64,000 nt of DNA from assembly GCF_001435095.1 (NCBI RefSeq), contig NZ_AZFC01000003.1, forward strand, positions 1 to 64,000. The letters run 5' to 3'. This DNA comes from Levilactobacillus spicheri DSM 15429. GTDB lineage: Bacteria; Bacillota; Bacilli; Lactobacillales; Lactobacillaceae. Both the position numbers and the translations under genes were made by a program. Below, piece by piece: positions 40,498-49,459 of this stretch. Under the pieces are notes generated by a model, which was not told the origin of the DNA, ran no database searches, and saw only the letters and a program-made list of their open reading frames with translations. How positions within the stretch are numbered: position 1 is the first letter of the stretch; each line of letters starts with the position of its first letter.

Positions 40498-42258
40498 TTG
40501 AGTATCTTTAAAAAACTGGCCTGGTATTTTCGGCTGGAATGGCGGCGCTACTTGGTCGGGGTTATCGGCTTACTACTGACCGCCATAATCGCGATCATTC
40601 CACCACGGATCATTGGGAACATGGTGGATAGTATTCACGGGCAAACGATGACCCGGTCGTTGCTGGTCTGGGACCTGATCCTGGTCGCCGGCGCGGCGAT
40701 TGCCCAGTACGCCACCCGCTACGTGTGGCGTAACGCCATTTGGGGCGGGGCGGCCCGACTCGAACAACTGTTGCGGGATCGGCTCTTTCGGCACTTCATG
40801 CGCATGGACCGGACCTTCTACCAGCGGTATCGAACGGGGGATTTGATGGCCCACGCCACCAATGACCTGGAAGCCGTGCAACGGGTCGCCGGCGGGGGCA
40901 TCTTGCAGTTTGCCGACGCCATCATCACCGGGGGGACCACCCTGATCGCCATGATGGCGCTGATCAACTGGCGGCTGACCCTGTTGGCCATCATTCCCTT
41001 TCCGTTTCTGGCGGGGGTCTCATGGTATCTGGGACAGAAGATCCACCGGGCGTTTGCGAAGTCGCAAGCGGCCTTTTCGCGCCTCAACAATAAGGCGCAG
41101 GAAAGCATCAGCGGCATCAAGGTCATCAAGGCCCTGGGGCAGGACCAAGAGGACGTGGCCGACTACGATCACCAGGTCGCGCAGACCATCGATATCAACC
41201 GGCACGTCAATCGCCTGGATTCCCTGTTCGACCCGGGAATCACACTGATCATCTCCATCTCCTACGTGGCGACCATCGTCTTGGGTGGTCGGTTCGTGTT
41301 GGACGGGACCATCACGATCGGGAACCTGGTGTCCTTCATTAGCTACCTGGCGATGATGATCTGGCCGATGTTCGCCGTAGGGATGCTCTTCAATACCATG
41401 GAACGGGGCAATGCCAGCTATGACCGGGTCATGGAGCTCTTGAACCAGCAGAGCCGTATCCACGATAACCCCCAGGGCCTCGCGATTCGGCCCCAGGGTG
41501 CCCTGAGCTATCACGTGGCGCACTTCGATTATCCCAACGATGAACAGGTGGCCTTGGACCACATCGACTTCGAACTGCCAGCCGGGCACACGCTGGGCAT
41601 CGTGGGCCGGGTCGGTGCCGGAAAATCGACCATCATGAAGCTGATCTTACGGGAGTTCGATGACTATACCGGGGAGATTGCCTTCGGGGGTCACCCCATC
41701 AAGGATTACCAGTTGGACAGCTACCTGCCGGCCATCGGGTACGTGCCGCAGGAGAGCTTCCTCTTCTCGGACAGCGTCTTTGAGAACATTCGCTTCGCCA
41801 AGGCGGATGCCACCGAAGCGGAGGTCCAGGCCGCGGCCCAAAAGAGTGACTTGGCCCACCAGATTGACCTGTTGCCGGCCGGGTATGCCACGCAGGTCGG
41901 TGAAGACGGCATCTCGCTGTCCGGTGGCCAACGGCAACGGCTGGCCATCGCGCGGGCGCTGCTGATCAATCCCGAATTATTGATTCTGGACGACGCGTTG
42001 TCCGCGGTCGATGCGGAGACCGAAGCCCAGATCTTAACGACGTTGCACCAGGAACGGGCGAATAAGACCACGATCATCGCGGCCCACCGGCTGAGTTCGG
42101 TGATGAACGCCGATGAGATCATCGTGCTGGATCACGGCCACATCGTCGAGCGGGGCGATCACGCGAGCCTGATGGCCGCCCACGGCTGGTACCAACAGAT
42201 GTTTACGGAACAACAACTAGAAACTCGGGTGAAAGGAGGGGGTCGCAATGGCCGCTAA
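40498..42258 (+). CDS. ABC exporter half-transporter with degenerate ATP site (BmrC/YheI-like)
   Basis: TTG 40498 (586 aa) follows CAGGAGGGATC; the ATG at 40459 is upstream of this site. Six membrane helices (residues about 15-310) are followed by the ATPase: Walker A GRVGAGKST (Lys376), signature LSGGQRQR, Walker B ILDDALSAVD. Asp499 stands where the catalytic Glu normally is, so this half carries the degenerate site. Its partner overlaps by 11 bases. Such heterodimers (BmrCD, LmrCD) export drugs or peptides. The substrate is unknown. Confidence 0.9.
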   Translation: MSIFKKLAWYFRLEWRRYLVGVIGLLLTAIIAIIPPRIIGNMVDSIHGQTMTRSLLVWDLILVAGAAIAQYATRYVWRNAIWGGAARLEQLLRDRLFRHFMRMDRTFYQRYRTGDLMAHATNDLEAVQRVAGGGILQFADAIITGGTTLIAMMALINWRLTLLAIIPFPFLAGVSWYLGQKIHRAFAKSQAAFSRLNNKAQESISGIKVIKALGQDQEDVADYDHQVAQTIDINRHVNRLDSLFDPGITLIISISYVATIVLGGRFVLDGTITIGNLVSFISYLAMMIWPMFAVGMLFNTMERGNASYDRVMELLNQQSRIHDNPQGLAIRPQGALSYHVAHFDYPNDEQVALDHIDFELPAGHTLGIVGRVGAGKSTIMKLILREFDDYTGEIAFGGHPIKDYQLDSYLPAIGYVPQESFLFSDSVFENIRFAKADATEAEVQAAAQKSDLAHQIDLLPAGYATQVGEDGISLSGGQRQRLAIARALLINPELLILDDALSAVDAETEAQILTTLHQERANKTTIIAAHRLSSVMNADEIIVLDHGHIVERGDHASLMAAHGWYQQMFTEQQLETRVKGGGRNGR

Positions 42259-44044
42259 AGCCCATGAATCCGCGTGGGCCCACAGTATGTCCACCAAGGA
42301 ACAACTGACCGTGATCGGTCGTCTGTTCCGATTTGCTGCACCCTATAAGTGGTTCTTTATCGGATCAGTTTTGCTATCGGCACTGATTAGTGGGGTCAAC
42401 GTTTTTCTGCCCTGGGTCCTGCAAGTGTATATGGACCGTTACCTGCGTCACGGGTCGGCGACGATGGCTATCATGTGGCTCTTTGCCGGCCTCTATCTGT
42501 TCGGCATGGTCGTCAAGGCCGTGACCCAGTTCTGGCAGAACTACACCAGTACTATGGGGGCCGAATACATGTTGGAAAGCGTGCGGCGGAAGATGTTTGC
42601 CGACCTGCACGGGAAGGGCATGCGCTACTTCGACCAGACGCCGGGCGGGTCGATCCTCTCGCGGCTGATGAACGATACCATGACCTTTTCGAACTTCTGG
42701 GCGTTGCTGAACACCCTGATCTTAGCGCTGTTTGCCGTGATCTCGTCCTTTATCGCCATGGCGATGACGGACTGGACGGTGGCCCTGGCGACGCTGATCC
42801 TGGTCCCCTTCCTGATCTTTGTGATTTGGTACTACCAGAACTTCAGCTCCCGGGTTTACCGCCGGATGCGGGAACGGCTGAGTGAGCTGAACACGAAGCT
42901 CAGCGAGGCCATCACGGGAATCACTGTGATCCAGGAGTTCCGCCAAGAGCACCGAATGGCGGATAACTTCAAGCACACCAACCGTGCGTATTACGACACG
43001 CGCCGGGCGATGATCCGGACGAACTCCCTGCTGCTCAGTCCCATGATCAACCTCTTCTACGCCTTAGGGACCGTCATCATCTTGGGTCTCTTCGGGATGC
43101 GGGGGATGCACCAGGTCGTGGCCGCCGGGGTGATTTACGCCTTCATTACCTACATCAGTAACTTCTACAGTCCGATGAGTCAGATGATGGACAGCCTGAG
43201 TGACTTTCAAAATGGGATGGTGGCTGGTTCGCGGGTCCTGAAGATCCTGGACGACCGGACCCTGGCGCCCCAACAACACCCCGTGGCGGATGCACGGATC
43301 ACCCGGGGCAAGGTCGAATTTCGTCACGTGACCTTCGCCTATGACGAGGAGCATCCGGTCTTACGCGACGTTTCCTTCGTGGCGGAACCCGGACAAACGG
43401 TCGCCCTAGTGGGAGAGACCGGTTCCGGGAAGACGTCGACCATCAACGTGTTGATGCGGTTCTACGAATTTCAAAGTGGTCAGGTCCTGATCGACGACCG
43501 CGACATTCGCGAGTATCCGGCGGCGGAATTGCGGGCCAAACTGGGCCTGGTCCTGCAGGAACCCCAGCTCTTCTACGGGGACATCCAAAGCAATATTCGG
43601 ATGTTTAACCCGAACATCTCGGACGAGCAGGTCCGGCAGGCGGCCCACTTCGTGCAGGCGGACGACTTTATCGACCGCTTGCCCCAGCAGTACGCGACGC
43701 CGGTCCTGGAACGAGGGACCGAGTACTCGGCGGGACAACGCCAGCTGATCACCTTCGCGCGAACGGTGGTGACCGACCCGAAGATCCTGATCCTGGATGA
43801 GGCCACGGCTAACGTCGATACGGAAACCGAGACCATGATTCAGACGGGCCTGAGTCGGCTGCAGGAAAACCGGACCACGGTCGCCATTGCGCACCGGTTG
43901 TCGACTATTCAAAACGCCGACCTGATTCTGGTGCTGCACCAAGGCCGCATCGTGGAACGGGGGACCAACGACGAGTTGATGCAAAAACGAGGGTACTATT
44001 ACGATATGATCCAATTACAAAACGCCGCCCACCAGGACGACTAA
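42248..44044 (+). CDS. ABC exporter half-transporter, canonical ATP site (BmrD/YheH-like)
   Basis: ATG 42248 has AAAGGAGGG ahead. The 598-residue protein has six membrane helices then an ATPase with Walker A GETGSGKTS (Lys395), signature YSAGQRQL (Ala replaces the second Ser/Gly position) and Walker B ILDEATANVD with catalytic Glu518. It pairs with the preceding gene product to form a heterodimeric exporter. In BmrCD-type pairs the non-canonical half (here the first) and canonical half (here the second) share one hydrolytic site. Confidence 0.9.
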   Translation: MAAKAHESAWAHSMSTKEQLTVIGRLFRFAAPYKWFFIGSVLLSALISGVNVFLPWVLQVYMDRYLRHGSATMAIMWLFAGLYLFGMVVKAVTQFWQNYTSTMGAEYMLESVRRKMFADLHGKGMRYFDQTPGGSILSRLMNDTMTFSNFWALLNTLILALFAVISSFIAMAMTDWTVALATLILVPFLIFVIWYYQNFSSRVYRRMRERLSELNTKLSEAITGITVIQEFRQEHRMADNFKHTNRAYYDTRRAMIRTNSLLLSPMINLFYALGTVIILGLFGMRGMHQVVAAGVIYAFITYISNFYSPMSQMMDSLSDFQNGMVAGSRVLKILDDRTLAPQQHPVADARITRGKVEFRHVTFAYDEEHPVLRDVSFVAEPGQTVALVGETGSGKTSTINVLMRFYEFQSGQVLIDDRDIREYPAAELRAKLGLVLQEPQLFYGDIQSNIRMFNPNISDEQVRQAAHFVQADDFIDRLPQQYATPVLERGTEYSAGQRQLITFARTVVTDPKILILDEATANVDTETETMIQTGLSRLQENRTTVAIAHRLSTIQNADLILVLHQGRIVERGTNDELMQKRGYYYDMIQLQNAAHQDD

Positions 44045-44087
44045 AAAAAGGAGCTGCCTGGCAAGTTTGTCGGGCAGCTCCCTTTTT
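44045..44087 (+). terminator. terminator after ABC exporter operon
   Basis: AAAAGGAGCTGCC...GGCAGCTCCCTTTTT hairpin directly after the stop codon. Nine G+C-rich pairs with T-run. Confidence 0.88.
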
Positions 44088-44109
44088 ATGGGGGAAGGGG
44101 GAGCGTTGG

Positions 44110-44625
44110 TCAAAGCATAAAGGCAAATTGGTCGGTCGCCGTCCACCCAAACTGATCATCACAGCGGTACCCCCGCAACCACAGTTGGCCGTCCAGCCGG
44201 CGGAGATAAAAGCCCTTAGGATGGTGCGGGTCAGTCTCCCAGACGGGGGAAGCCACGGTCACGGCTCCCTGAGGGGCCCGGTGCCGGTGCATGGCGGCGT
44301 CCGTGCTCGCGTCCTGGGTGCGCCAGTGCAGGCGTAACGCGACCGCTACGGGTAAGGGACAGAGGTGCAGTCCCAGCGCCTGCGCGCGGGTGAAGATGAC
44401 GGGCAGGGTGGCCCCGGTGGTCAGTCCCAGGTCGGCGACGGTGACGATTAGCAGGCGCACGCGGGTGGTTCCCGTTGTGGGCGTGAAACGGGGGTCGGTC
44501 AATAGCGCCTCCGCGTGCGCGTTCAGGCGAATCTGGGCGGCTTGGAGGCGTTCGCGCCAAACCGAGGCCGGGGCGTGATGCACGGTCAACGGCTGAACGG
44601 AACCGTTTTTCAGCAGTGGCTCCAT
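44110..44625 (-). CDS. unknown 171-residue protein, lactobacillus-type
   Basis: On the minus strand with AAAGGAAG before the ATG. The protein is Arg/Leu/Thr-rich (WRERLQAAQIRLNAHAEALL, RVRLLIVTVADLGL, LGLHLCPLPVAVALRL) and ends with SPVWETDPHHPKGFYLRRLDG and LRGYRCDDQFGWTATDQFAF. The last segment (WETDP...GFYLR...G.LWLRGY) reads like a small beta domain of a conserved, uncharacterised family. No membrane segment or signal peptide is seen. Function unknown. Confidence 0.75.
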   Translation of the reverse strand: MEPLLKNGSVQPLTVHHAPASVWRERLQAAQIRLNAHAEALLTDPRFTPTTGTTRVRLLIVTVADLGLTTGATLPVIFTRAQALGLHLCPLPVAVALRLHWRTQDASTDAAMHRHRAPQGAVTVASPVWETDPHHPKGFYLRRLDGQLWLRGYRCDDQFGWTATDQFAFML

Positions 44626-44650
44626 GGTCAGGACTTCCTTTCAAGTAATG

Positions 44651-44681
44651 ACAAAATCCCATCAACCAGCGCTGATGGGAT
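44651..44681 (-). terminator. terminator after plsC-like gene
   Basis: On the minus strand ATCCCATCAGCGCTGGTTGATGGGATTTTGT: ATCCCATCA pairs with TGATGGGAT around an eight-base loop, with a short T-run. Confidence 0.75.
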
Positions 44682-44692
44682 CGGGTAACGTC

Positions 44693-45334
44693 TTATTTAG
44701 CTGATTTTTCGTGTTTCGCCGAGACGTCGACGTAGTGGAAGGTCGGGTCAATCTCTTGGTCGAGTTGGTCGAAGGCCGCTTGCATCTGCGCCTCTACCTG
44801 GGCTTGACCGGCCTCGTCGAGCTTGAGCTTGCGGTCGATCGTAATCGGTTGACCGTAAGCCACGGTGATCGGTTGCCGGCTAAAGAGCCGTTTGAACGTC
44901 AAGGGGCCTTGGTAGACCGTGGGAATCAACGGCACCTTGGCCATCTTGGCGATGACGGCCGCGCCGCCCTTTAGTTCGGACGAGTGCCGACTGCCGGACG
45001 GGAAGATGATCAGGGACAGGTCTCCCTGGCGCAGGATGCGCACGGGGGTCTTGATGACCGAGGGCCCCGGATGATCACGATTTACCGGAAAAGCATTGGC
45101 ATGAACCAAAATCCATCGTAAAATTGGGTTTTGAAAGAGTTCTTCCTTCGCCATGAAGCTAAACTTACGGGGACTAGCGCCCAAGGCGAAGTAGACCGGA
45201 TCGAACCAGGTCCGGTGGGGGCCCACTAGGATGTAGGGACCATCGGGTAAGTCATCACGGTGCAGGTACGTTGCCCGACCGTTGATAATGAACACGAGGA
45301 TGCGAATCAACCCTCGTAAGAACGAATAGAACAT
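44693..45334 (-). CDS. plsC: 1-acylglycerol-3-phosphate acyltransferase, PlsC type
   Basis: ATG 45334 on the minus strand follows GAGAGGAGTG; the GTG at 45352 lies upstream of that site. The 213-residue protein has one N-terminal hydrophobic helix (LRGLIRILVFIING), the catalytic motif I HRTWFD (His-x4-Asp), FPVNRDHPGPS, IIFPSGSRHSSELKGG and PLIPTVYQGP. Block III has S-G-S-R in place of the common E-G-T-R, seen in a lactobacillus subgroup. It attaches the second acyl chain to lysophosphatidic acid at the membrane. Confidence 0.88.
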   Translation of the reverse strand: MFYSFLRGLIRILVFIINGRATYLHRDDLPDGPYILVGPHRTWFDPVYFALGASPRKFSFMAKEELFQNPILRWILVHANAFPVNRDHPGPSVIKTPVRILRQGDLSLIIFPSGSRHSSELKGGAAVIAKMAKVPLIPTVYQGPLTFKRLFSRQPITVAYGQPITIDRKLKLDEAGQAQVEAQMQAAFDQLDQEIDPTFHYVDVSAKHEKSAK

Positions 45335-45436
45335 GTGACGCACTCCTCTCACAACGGTGCTTTATCTTTCTAGTATGCAAAAAAAGTGGGGGAGTTGCAA
45401 GTTATCTCACCAGAGAATCACGGAAAGGGGTCGCTC

Positions 45437-46186
45437 ATGACCAAACCAACGTTGCGGTCCGGCGAACGGATCGACCAACTCTATAGTCAAGATATTCAAA
45501 TCATTCAAAGTCCGGAGGTGTTCGCCTTCTCCCTGGACGCCGTCTTACTGGCGGCCTTCGCGAAGCTGCCGGCTCGGGCCAACAGCCAAACGGTTGACCT
45601 GTGTGCCGGTAACGGCGCGGTCGGCCTGTTCATGAGTCACCAGACCCGCGGACAGATCGCCGAGGTCGAACTGCAACCCCGCTTGGCGGACATGGCCCGG
45701 CGAAGCGTGGTGCTCAACCACCTCGAGGACCAGATGACGGTGTATGAGGGGGACCTGGCGGACGTGACGCAGTGGATCCCCAAGGATAGCGTGGACGTGG
45801 TCACCTGTAACCCGCCGTACTTTGCCGATTTACCGGATAGTCAGAAGAATCCGAACCAGTATCTCGCGATTGCCCGGCATGAGATCACGACGGATCTGGC
45901 GACCGTCGTGGCGACGACCAGCGGCTTGCTCAAGATGAACGGCAAGGCCTACTTCGTCCACCGGCCGGACCGCTTGTTGCAGTTATTGACCTTGATGGCG
46001 CAGCATCGCTTGGCCCCAAAGCGCATCCGGCTGGTTTACCCGAAGCCGAGGAAGGAGGCCAACATGGTCCTGGTCGAGGCCATTAAGGATGGCAAACCCG
46101 GGGGCCTCCGCTTTTTGGCCCCGCTGACCGTGTATGACGACCAGGGGCAGTACCAGCCGGAAGTGGGGCGGTTGCTCTATGGCTGA
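45437..46186 (+). CDS. YabB/TrmN6-like methyltransferase
   Basis: ATG 45437 has GAAAGGGG upstream; the longer frame to 45386 lacks a site. The 249-residue protein has [20 protein letters not shown] and [15 protein letters not shown], the family N-terminus. SAM-binding [16 protein letters not shown] and catalytic [11 protein letters not shown] follow, and later [20 protein letters not shown]. It is related to tRNA(Val) A37 N6-methyltransferase (TrmN6/YfiC); in B. subtilis yabB sits next to yazA as here. The tRNA substrate is inferred. It overlaps the next gene by eight bases. Confidence 0.88.
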   Translation: MTKPTLRSGERIDQLYSQDIQIIQSPEVFAFSLDAVLLAAFAKLPARANSQTVDLCAGNGAVGLFMSHQTRGQIAEVELQPRLADMARRSVVLNHLEDQMTVYEGDLADVTQWIPKDSVDVVTCNPPYFADLPDSQKNPNQYLAIARHEITTDLATVVATTSGLLKMNGKAYFVHRPDRLLQLLTLMAQHRLAPKRIRLVYPKPRKEANMVLVEAIKDGKPGGLRFLAPLTVYDDQGQYQPEVGRLLYG

Positions 46187-46454
46187 TTCACAAAGTTACT
46201 ACTTTTACGTGCTGCTCTGTGCGGATCATTCCCTCTATGGGGGCTTCACGACCGACGTTGCCAAGCGCTTTGCCACCCATTTAGCCGGAAAAGGGGCCAA
46301 GTACACCCGCACCCATCATCCCATCAAGGTCCTGTACAGCGAGGCCTTTGCGACCAAGCACGACGCGTTGCACGCCGAGTGGGCGTTCAAGCACCAGACC
46401 CGGCGCAAAAAGGTCCAATTTCTAAAAAATCACGGAATTGATTTAAAGATTTAA
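46179..46454 (+). CDS. yazA: GIY-YIG nuclease family protein (YazA/UPF0213)
   Basis: ATG 46179 overlaps the previous stop. The 91-residue protein shows [20 protein letters not shown] (the GIY-YIG motif as YVLLCA...LYGGFT), [20 protein letters not shown] (conserved Arg), and [16 protein letters not shown] (catalytic Glu). The family is small and uncharacterised; DNA structure-specific nuclease activity is suggested only by the fold. It pairs with the YabB-like gene, as in Bacillus. Confidence 0.9.
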   Translation: MADSQSYYFYVLLCADHSLYGGFTTDVAKRFATHLAGKGAKYTRTHHPIKVLYSEAFATKHDALHAEWAFKHQTRRKKVQFLKNHGIDLKI

Positions 46455-46483
46455 CTCCTTGACTAATCAAACGACAGATTTTG

Positions 46484-46492
46484 TGTTAAAAT
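46484..46492 (+). promoter_or_regulatory. extended -10 promoter for ldhD
   Basis: TGT-TAAAAT (46484-46492); a TTGACT at 46459-46464 is 22 bases from it, too far for a standard -35. The ldhD start follows 54 bases on, after AAGGAGG. Confidence 0.5.
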
Positions 46493-46545
46493 ATACAAGT
46501 GCATCAGGATTTACAGAAAGTAGAATTTTAAGGAGGAACTTTACT

Positions 46546-47541
46546 GTGAAGATTATTGCTTATGGAATTCGCGACGACGAACAACCTTACTTGGAACAAT
46601 GGTCCAAGGATCAAGGTATCGAAGTTAAGGCTGTTAAGGAACTGCTCGACGAGAGCACGGTTGATTTGGCTAAGGGTTACGACGGTGCCGTTGTATACCA
46701 ACAAAAGCCTTACACCGCTGCCGTATTAGACAAGTTAGCCGCTAATGGTGTGACGAACCTGTCCTTACGGAACGTTGGGGTCGACAACGTTGACGCTGAC
46801 GCCGTTAAGCGTAACGGTTTCAAGGTTACGAACGTTCCAGCTTACTCTCCAGAAGCCATCGCTGAATTCACTGTCACTGAATTAATGCGGTTACTCCGCC
46901 GGACGCCTACGTTCGACCGGAAGCAAGCTAACGGTGACCTTCGGTGGGCTCCAGATATCGCCGACGAATTAAACTCCATGACGGTTGGTGTTGTGGCTAC
47001 TGGTCGGATCGGCCGGGCCGCAATGAAGATCTACCAAGGCTTCGGTGCCAAGGTCATCGCTTACGATGTCTTCCACAACCCAGAATTGGAAAAGCAAGGC
47101 ATCTACGTTGACACCATGGACGAATTATACGCCCAAGCTGATGTCATCTCCTTGCACGCCCCTGCAACCAAGGACAACGAAAAGATGATCAACGACGACG
47201 CCTTCAGCAAGATGAAGGACGGCGTTTGGTTGTTGAACCCAGCCCGTGGTGCCCTCGTGGACACGGATGCTTTGATCCGCGCCCTCGACAGCGGCAAGGT
47301 TGCCGGTGCCGCATTGGACGTTTACGAAGACGAAGTTGGTATCTTCAACACCGACTTTGGCAGCTTCGATGCTATTCCAGACGAACGGCTCAAGAACTTG
47401 ATGAAGCGTGAAAACGTGCTGGTTAGCCCACACATCGCCTTCTACACCAAGACGGCCGTTAAGAACATGGTTCAATTTGCTTTGAACAACAACAAGCAAT
47501 TAATCGAATCTGGTAAGGCGGACAACGTCGTTAAGTTCTAA
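46546..47541 (+). CDS. ldhD: D-lactate dehydrogenase
   Basis: GTG 46546 (331 aa) follows AAGGAGGAACTTTACT. The D-2-hydroxyacid dehydrogenase fold shows KIIAYGIRDDEQPYLEQW, SLRNVGVDNVD, NVPAYSPEAIAEFTVT, then the NAD-binding segment GVVATGRIGRAAMK with Asp174 in VIAYD. Catalytic Arg is in PARGALVD (about residue 235), Glu in ALDVYEDE, His in SPHIAFYT. The first Gly of GxGxxG is Ala151 here. It reduces pyruvate to D-lactate, regenerating NAD. Codon choice looks like a highly expressed gene. Two terminators follow. Confidence 0.93.
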   Translation: MKIIAYGIRDDEQPYLEQWSKDQGIEVKAVKELLDESTVDLAKGYDGAVVYQQKPYTAAVLDKLAANGVTNLSLRNVGVDNVDADAVKRNGFKVTNVPAYSPEAIAEFTVTELMRLLRRTPTFDRKQANGDLRWAPDIADELNSMTVGVVATGRIGRAAMKIYQGFGAKVIAYDVFHNPELEKQGIYVDTMDELYAQADVISLHAPATKDNEKMINDDAFSKMKDGVWLLNPARGALVDTDALIRALDSGKVAGAALDVYEDEVGIFNTDFGSFDAIPDERLKNLMKRENVLVSPHIAFYTKTAVKNMVQFALNNNKQLIESGKADNVVKF

Positions 47542-47554
47542 CGAATCACTTACC

Positions 47555-47642
47555 TAAAAAGCCCAAGGCCGCGTGCCTTGGGCTTTTTTCTATGAAAAAA
47601 AGGTGTGACGACACAGCCTTCGCTGCGGGTCACACCTTTTAA
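47555..47642 (+). terminator. ldhD terminator and second bidirectional hairpin
   Basis: AAAAAGCCCAAGGC...GCCTTGGGCTTTTTT (47556-47589) ends ldhD. AAAAAAGGTGTGAC...GTCACACCTTTT (47595-47640) follows and also reads as a terminator for the minus-strand gene at 47639. Confidence 0.9.
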
Positions 47643-48364
47643 AATGACGCCTTGGTCAGGGTCGTGAGGGCCAGTAACAGGTCCTGCAACTCGGCGGGGT
47701 TCTCGACGGTCTGGTCGGGAATCCAGTCGCCATCCGGAATCTCTAAGTTTCGGTGGTTGAACCAGAATGCCTGCCAGCCAGCTTGCTTAGCGGCCTTGAC
47801 GTCCATACTGTAGCAATCACCGATGTAGACGCTCTCGCTCGCGCGGAGGTTCAGGCGACGGTTCATGGTGGTGAAGATCTGTGGATCGGGCTTGGCCAAC
47901 CCGGCCTCTTCCGAGGTGAGGATGGCGTCCCGGTCGATCCATTGGTGCATCTTGAGCCGCATGACCTTGGCCAACTGATGGTCCGTGTGGCCGTTGGTAA
48001 TGATGCCCAGTTGATAACGTTCCTTAAGTCGATCGAGGGCCGCTGCTAAGCCGGGAAAGAGCTTGATATGCTGGAGCTCTCGGACGTAGGCCTCCTGAAA
48101 GGCGAGGGCGGCCTCCGGCGTTACCGGGGGCAGGTCCTGGGCATGCAGGGCGGCGTTGAGCCGACGGACCGCCATTTCGGTGGTCGACCAGCTGCCGCTG
48201 GCGACCCGGGCATAGGCCTGGGCACTTTGCCGGCGGTAGGCTTGAAACGTCGGGGTCAGATCAAAACTGGATGGAAGCTGAACGATCGGCGCGAGGGCGG
48301 CCACAAAGGGCGCCTTTTGGTCATAGAGCGTGTCATCAACATCGAAGACGACCGCTTTTATCAT
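47639..48364 (-). CDS. HAD-superfamily hydrolase (5'-nucleotidase / phosphatase type)
   Basis: The start at 48364 has CAGGAGG just before on the minus strand. The 241-residue protein begins KAVVFDVDDTLYDQKAPF (nucleophile Asp9 and Asp11). A helical cap follows (LTPTFQAYRRQSAQAYARV), then GLAAALDRLKERYQLGIITNGHTDHQL (motif II Thr/Asn), LTSEEAGLAKPDPQIF (Lys) and VYIGDCYSMDVKAAKQAGW (motif IV). This is the YjjG/YfnB-like HAD group, which dephosphorylates nucleotides or sugars; the substrate is unknown. Confidence 0.85.
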   Translation of the reverse strand: MIKAVVFDVDDTLYDQKAPFVAALAPIVQLPSSFDLTPTFQAYRRQSAQAYARVASGSWSTTEMAVRRLNAALHAQDLPPVTPEAALAFQEAYVRELQHIKLFPGLAAALDRLKERYQLGIITNGHTDHQLAKVMRLKMHQWIDRDAILTSEEAGLAKPDPQIFTTMNRRLNLRASESVYIGDCYSMDVKAAKQAGWQAFWFNHRNLEIPDGDWIPDQTVENPAELQDLLLALTTLTKASF

Positions 48365-48450
48365 GTGCGTTTCCTCCTGTCTAAGTCCTAAGCAGTTTAT
48401 CACAACTCCGGCAGTTTGCCAATTTTTCTTAAATTTTTAACGAGTTAGTC

Positions 48451-48479
48451 TTGTGTTTACTTAGTGAGTTTTGTATAAT
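48451..48479 (+). promoter_or_regulatory. sigma-A promoter of rpsB
   Basis: TTGTGT (48451-48456), 17-base spacer, TATAAT (48474-48479). Transcription should start near 48486, about 115 bases before rpsB. Confidence 0.82.
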
Positions 48480-48485
48480 AACTGT

Positions 48486-48590
48486 CGGTGCGTATGCGCC
48501 AATTCACACCTGACGTGATGACCGCAGGAGTGCTCGAAAGAGTTCTGCGGGCGTGTGAGCGTCGGGGAGGAAATCAAAAACTATTTGGAG
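48486..48590 (+). promoter_or_regulatory. structured rpsB leader RNA, candidate S2 autoregulatory element
   Basis: Hairpin CCGCAG-GAGTG-CTC-GAAA-GAG-TT-CTGCGG (48522-48550) has a GNRA tetraloop. CACAC (48505-48509) can pair with GTGTG (48553-48557), and CCTGACG (48509-48515) with CGTCGGG (48560-48566); the last pairing crosses the other, so a pseudoknot or alternative fold is possible. The Shine-Dalgarno TTGGAGGC is downstream. Leaders controlling rpsB-tsf are known in other bacteria; homology here is untested. Confidence 0.55.
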
Positions 48591-48600
48591 GCATTTTAAC

Positions 48601-49404
48601 ATGGCTGTTATTTCAATGAAACAACTGCTTGAAGCCGGTGTCCACTTTGGTCACCAGACGCGTCGTTGGAACCCAAAGATGAAGCAATACATCTTTACGG
48701 AACGGAACGGCATCTACATCATCGACTTACAAAAGACGGTGAAGTTGATCGACGCTGCTTACAACTACATGAAGGACGAAGCATCTAAGGGTGCCGTTGT
48801 TCTCTTTGTTGGGACTAAGAAGCAAGCCCAAGATTCAATCGAAGAAGAAACTACGCGGGCCGGTCAATACTACGTTAACCACCGTTGGTTAGGTGGGACG
48901 TTGACCAACTGGACCACGATCCAAACGCGGATCAAGCGTCTGAAGTCTTTGAAGAAGATGGCAACCGATGGGACGTTTGACATCTTACCTAAGAAGGAAG
49001 TTTCCTTGTTGAAGAAGCAAACCGACAAGTTGGAACGGTTCTTAGGCGGGATCGAAGACATGCCTAAGTTACCAGATGTGATGTTCATCGTTGACCCACG
49101 TAAGGAACAAATCGCGGTTCATGAAGCACAAAAGTTGAACATCCCGATCGTTGCCATGGTTGATACCAACACCGACCCTGACGACATCGACGTGGTGATT
49201 CCTTCTAACGATGACGCTATCCGTGCCGTTCGTCTGATCACTTCTAAGATGGCTGATGCCATTGTGGAAGGTCGTCAAGGTGAAGACCAAGTCGACGAAA
49301 AGACTTTCGAAGGCAAGAAGGATGACGCTGCCAAGGACGGTCAGGCTAAGTCTGACAACTCCATGGAAGACATCGTGAACGCTGTTGAAGGCGACAACAA
49401 GTAA
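48601..49404 (+). CDS. rpsB: 30S ribosomal protein S2
   Basis: The 267-residue protein begins [29 protein letters not shown], a clear S2 signature. [57 protein letters not shown] follow. The C-terminal 35 residues are an acidic/Lys extension ([20 protein letters not shown]) slightly longer than in the shortest homologues. It sits on the 30S head-neck and binds S1. TTGGAGGC precedes the ATG by seven bases. Leader and attenuator features lie before and after. Confidence 0.97.
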   Translation: MAVISMKQLLEAGVHFGHQTRRWNPKMKQYIFTERNGIYIIDLQKTVKLIDAAYNYMKDEASKGAVVLFVGTKKQAQDSIEEETTRAGQYYVNHRWLGGTLTNWTTIQTRIKRLKSLKKMATDGTFDILPKKEVSLLKKQTDKLERFLGGIEDMPKLPDVMFIVDPRKEQIAVHEAQKLNIPIVAMVDTNTDPDDIDVVIPSNDDAIRAVRLITSKMADAIVEGRQGEDQVDEKTFEGKKDDAAKDGQAKSDNSMEDIVNAVEGDNK

Positions 49405-49459
49405 TTAAATGCGGGGTACCGTTCGCGGTACTTTCCAAATATATGCTTTAAAGCACCTT

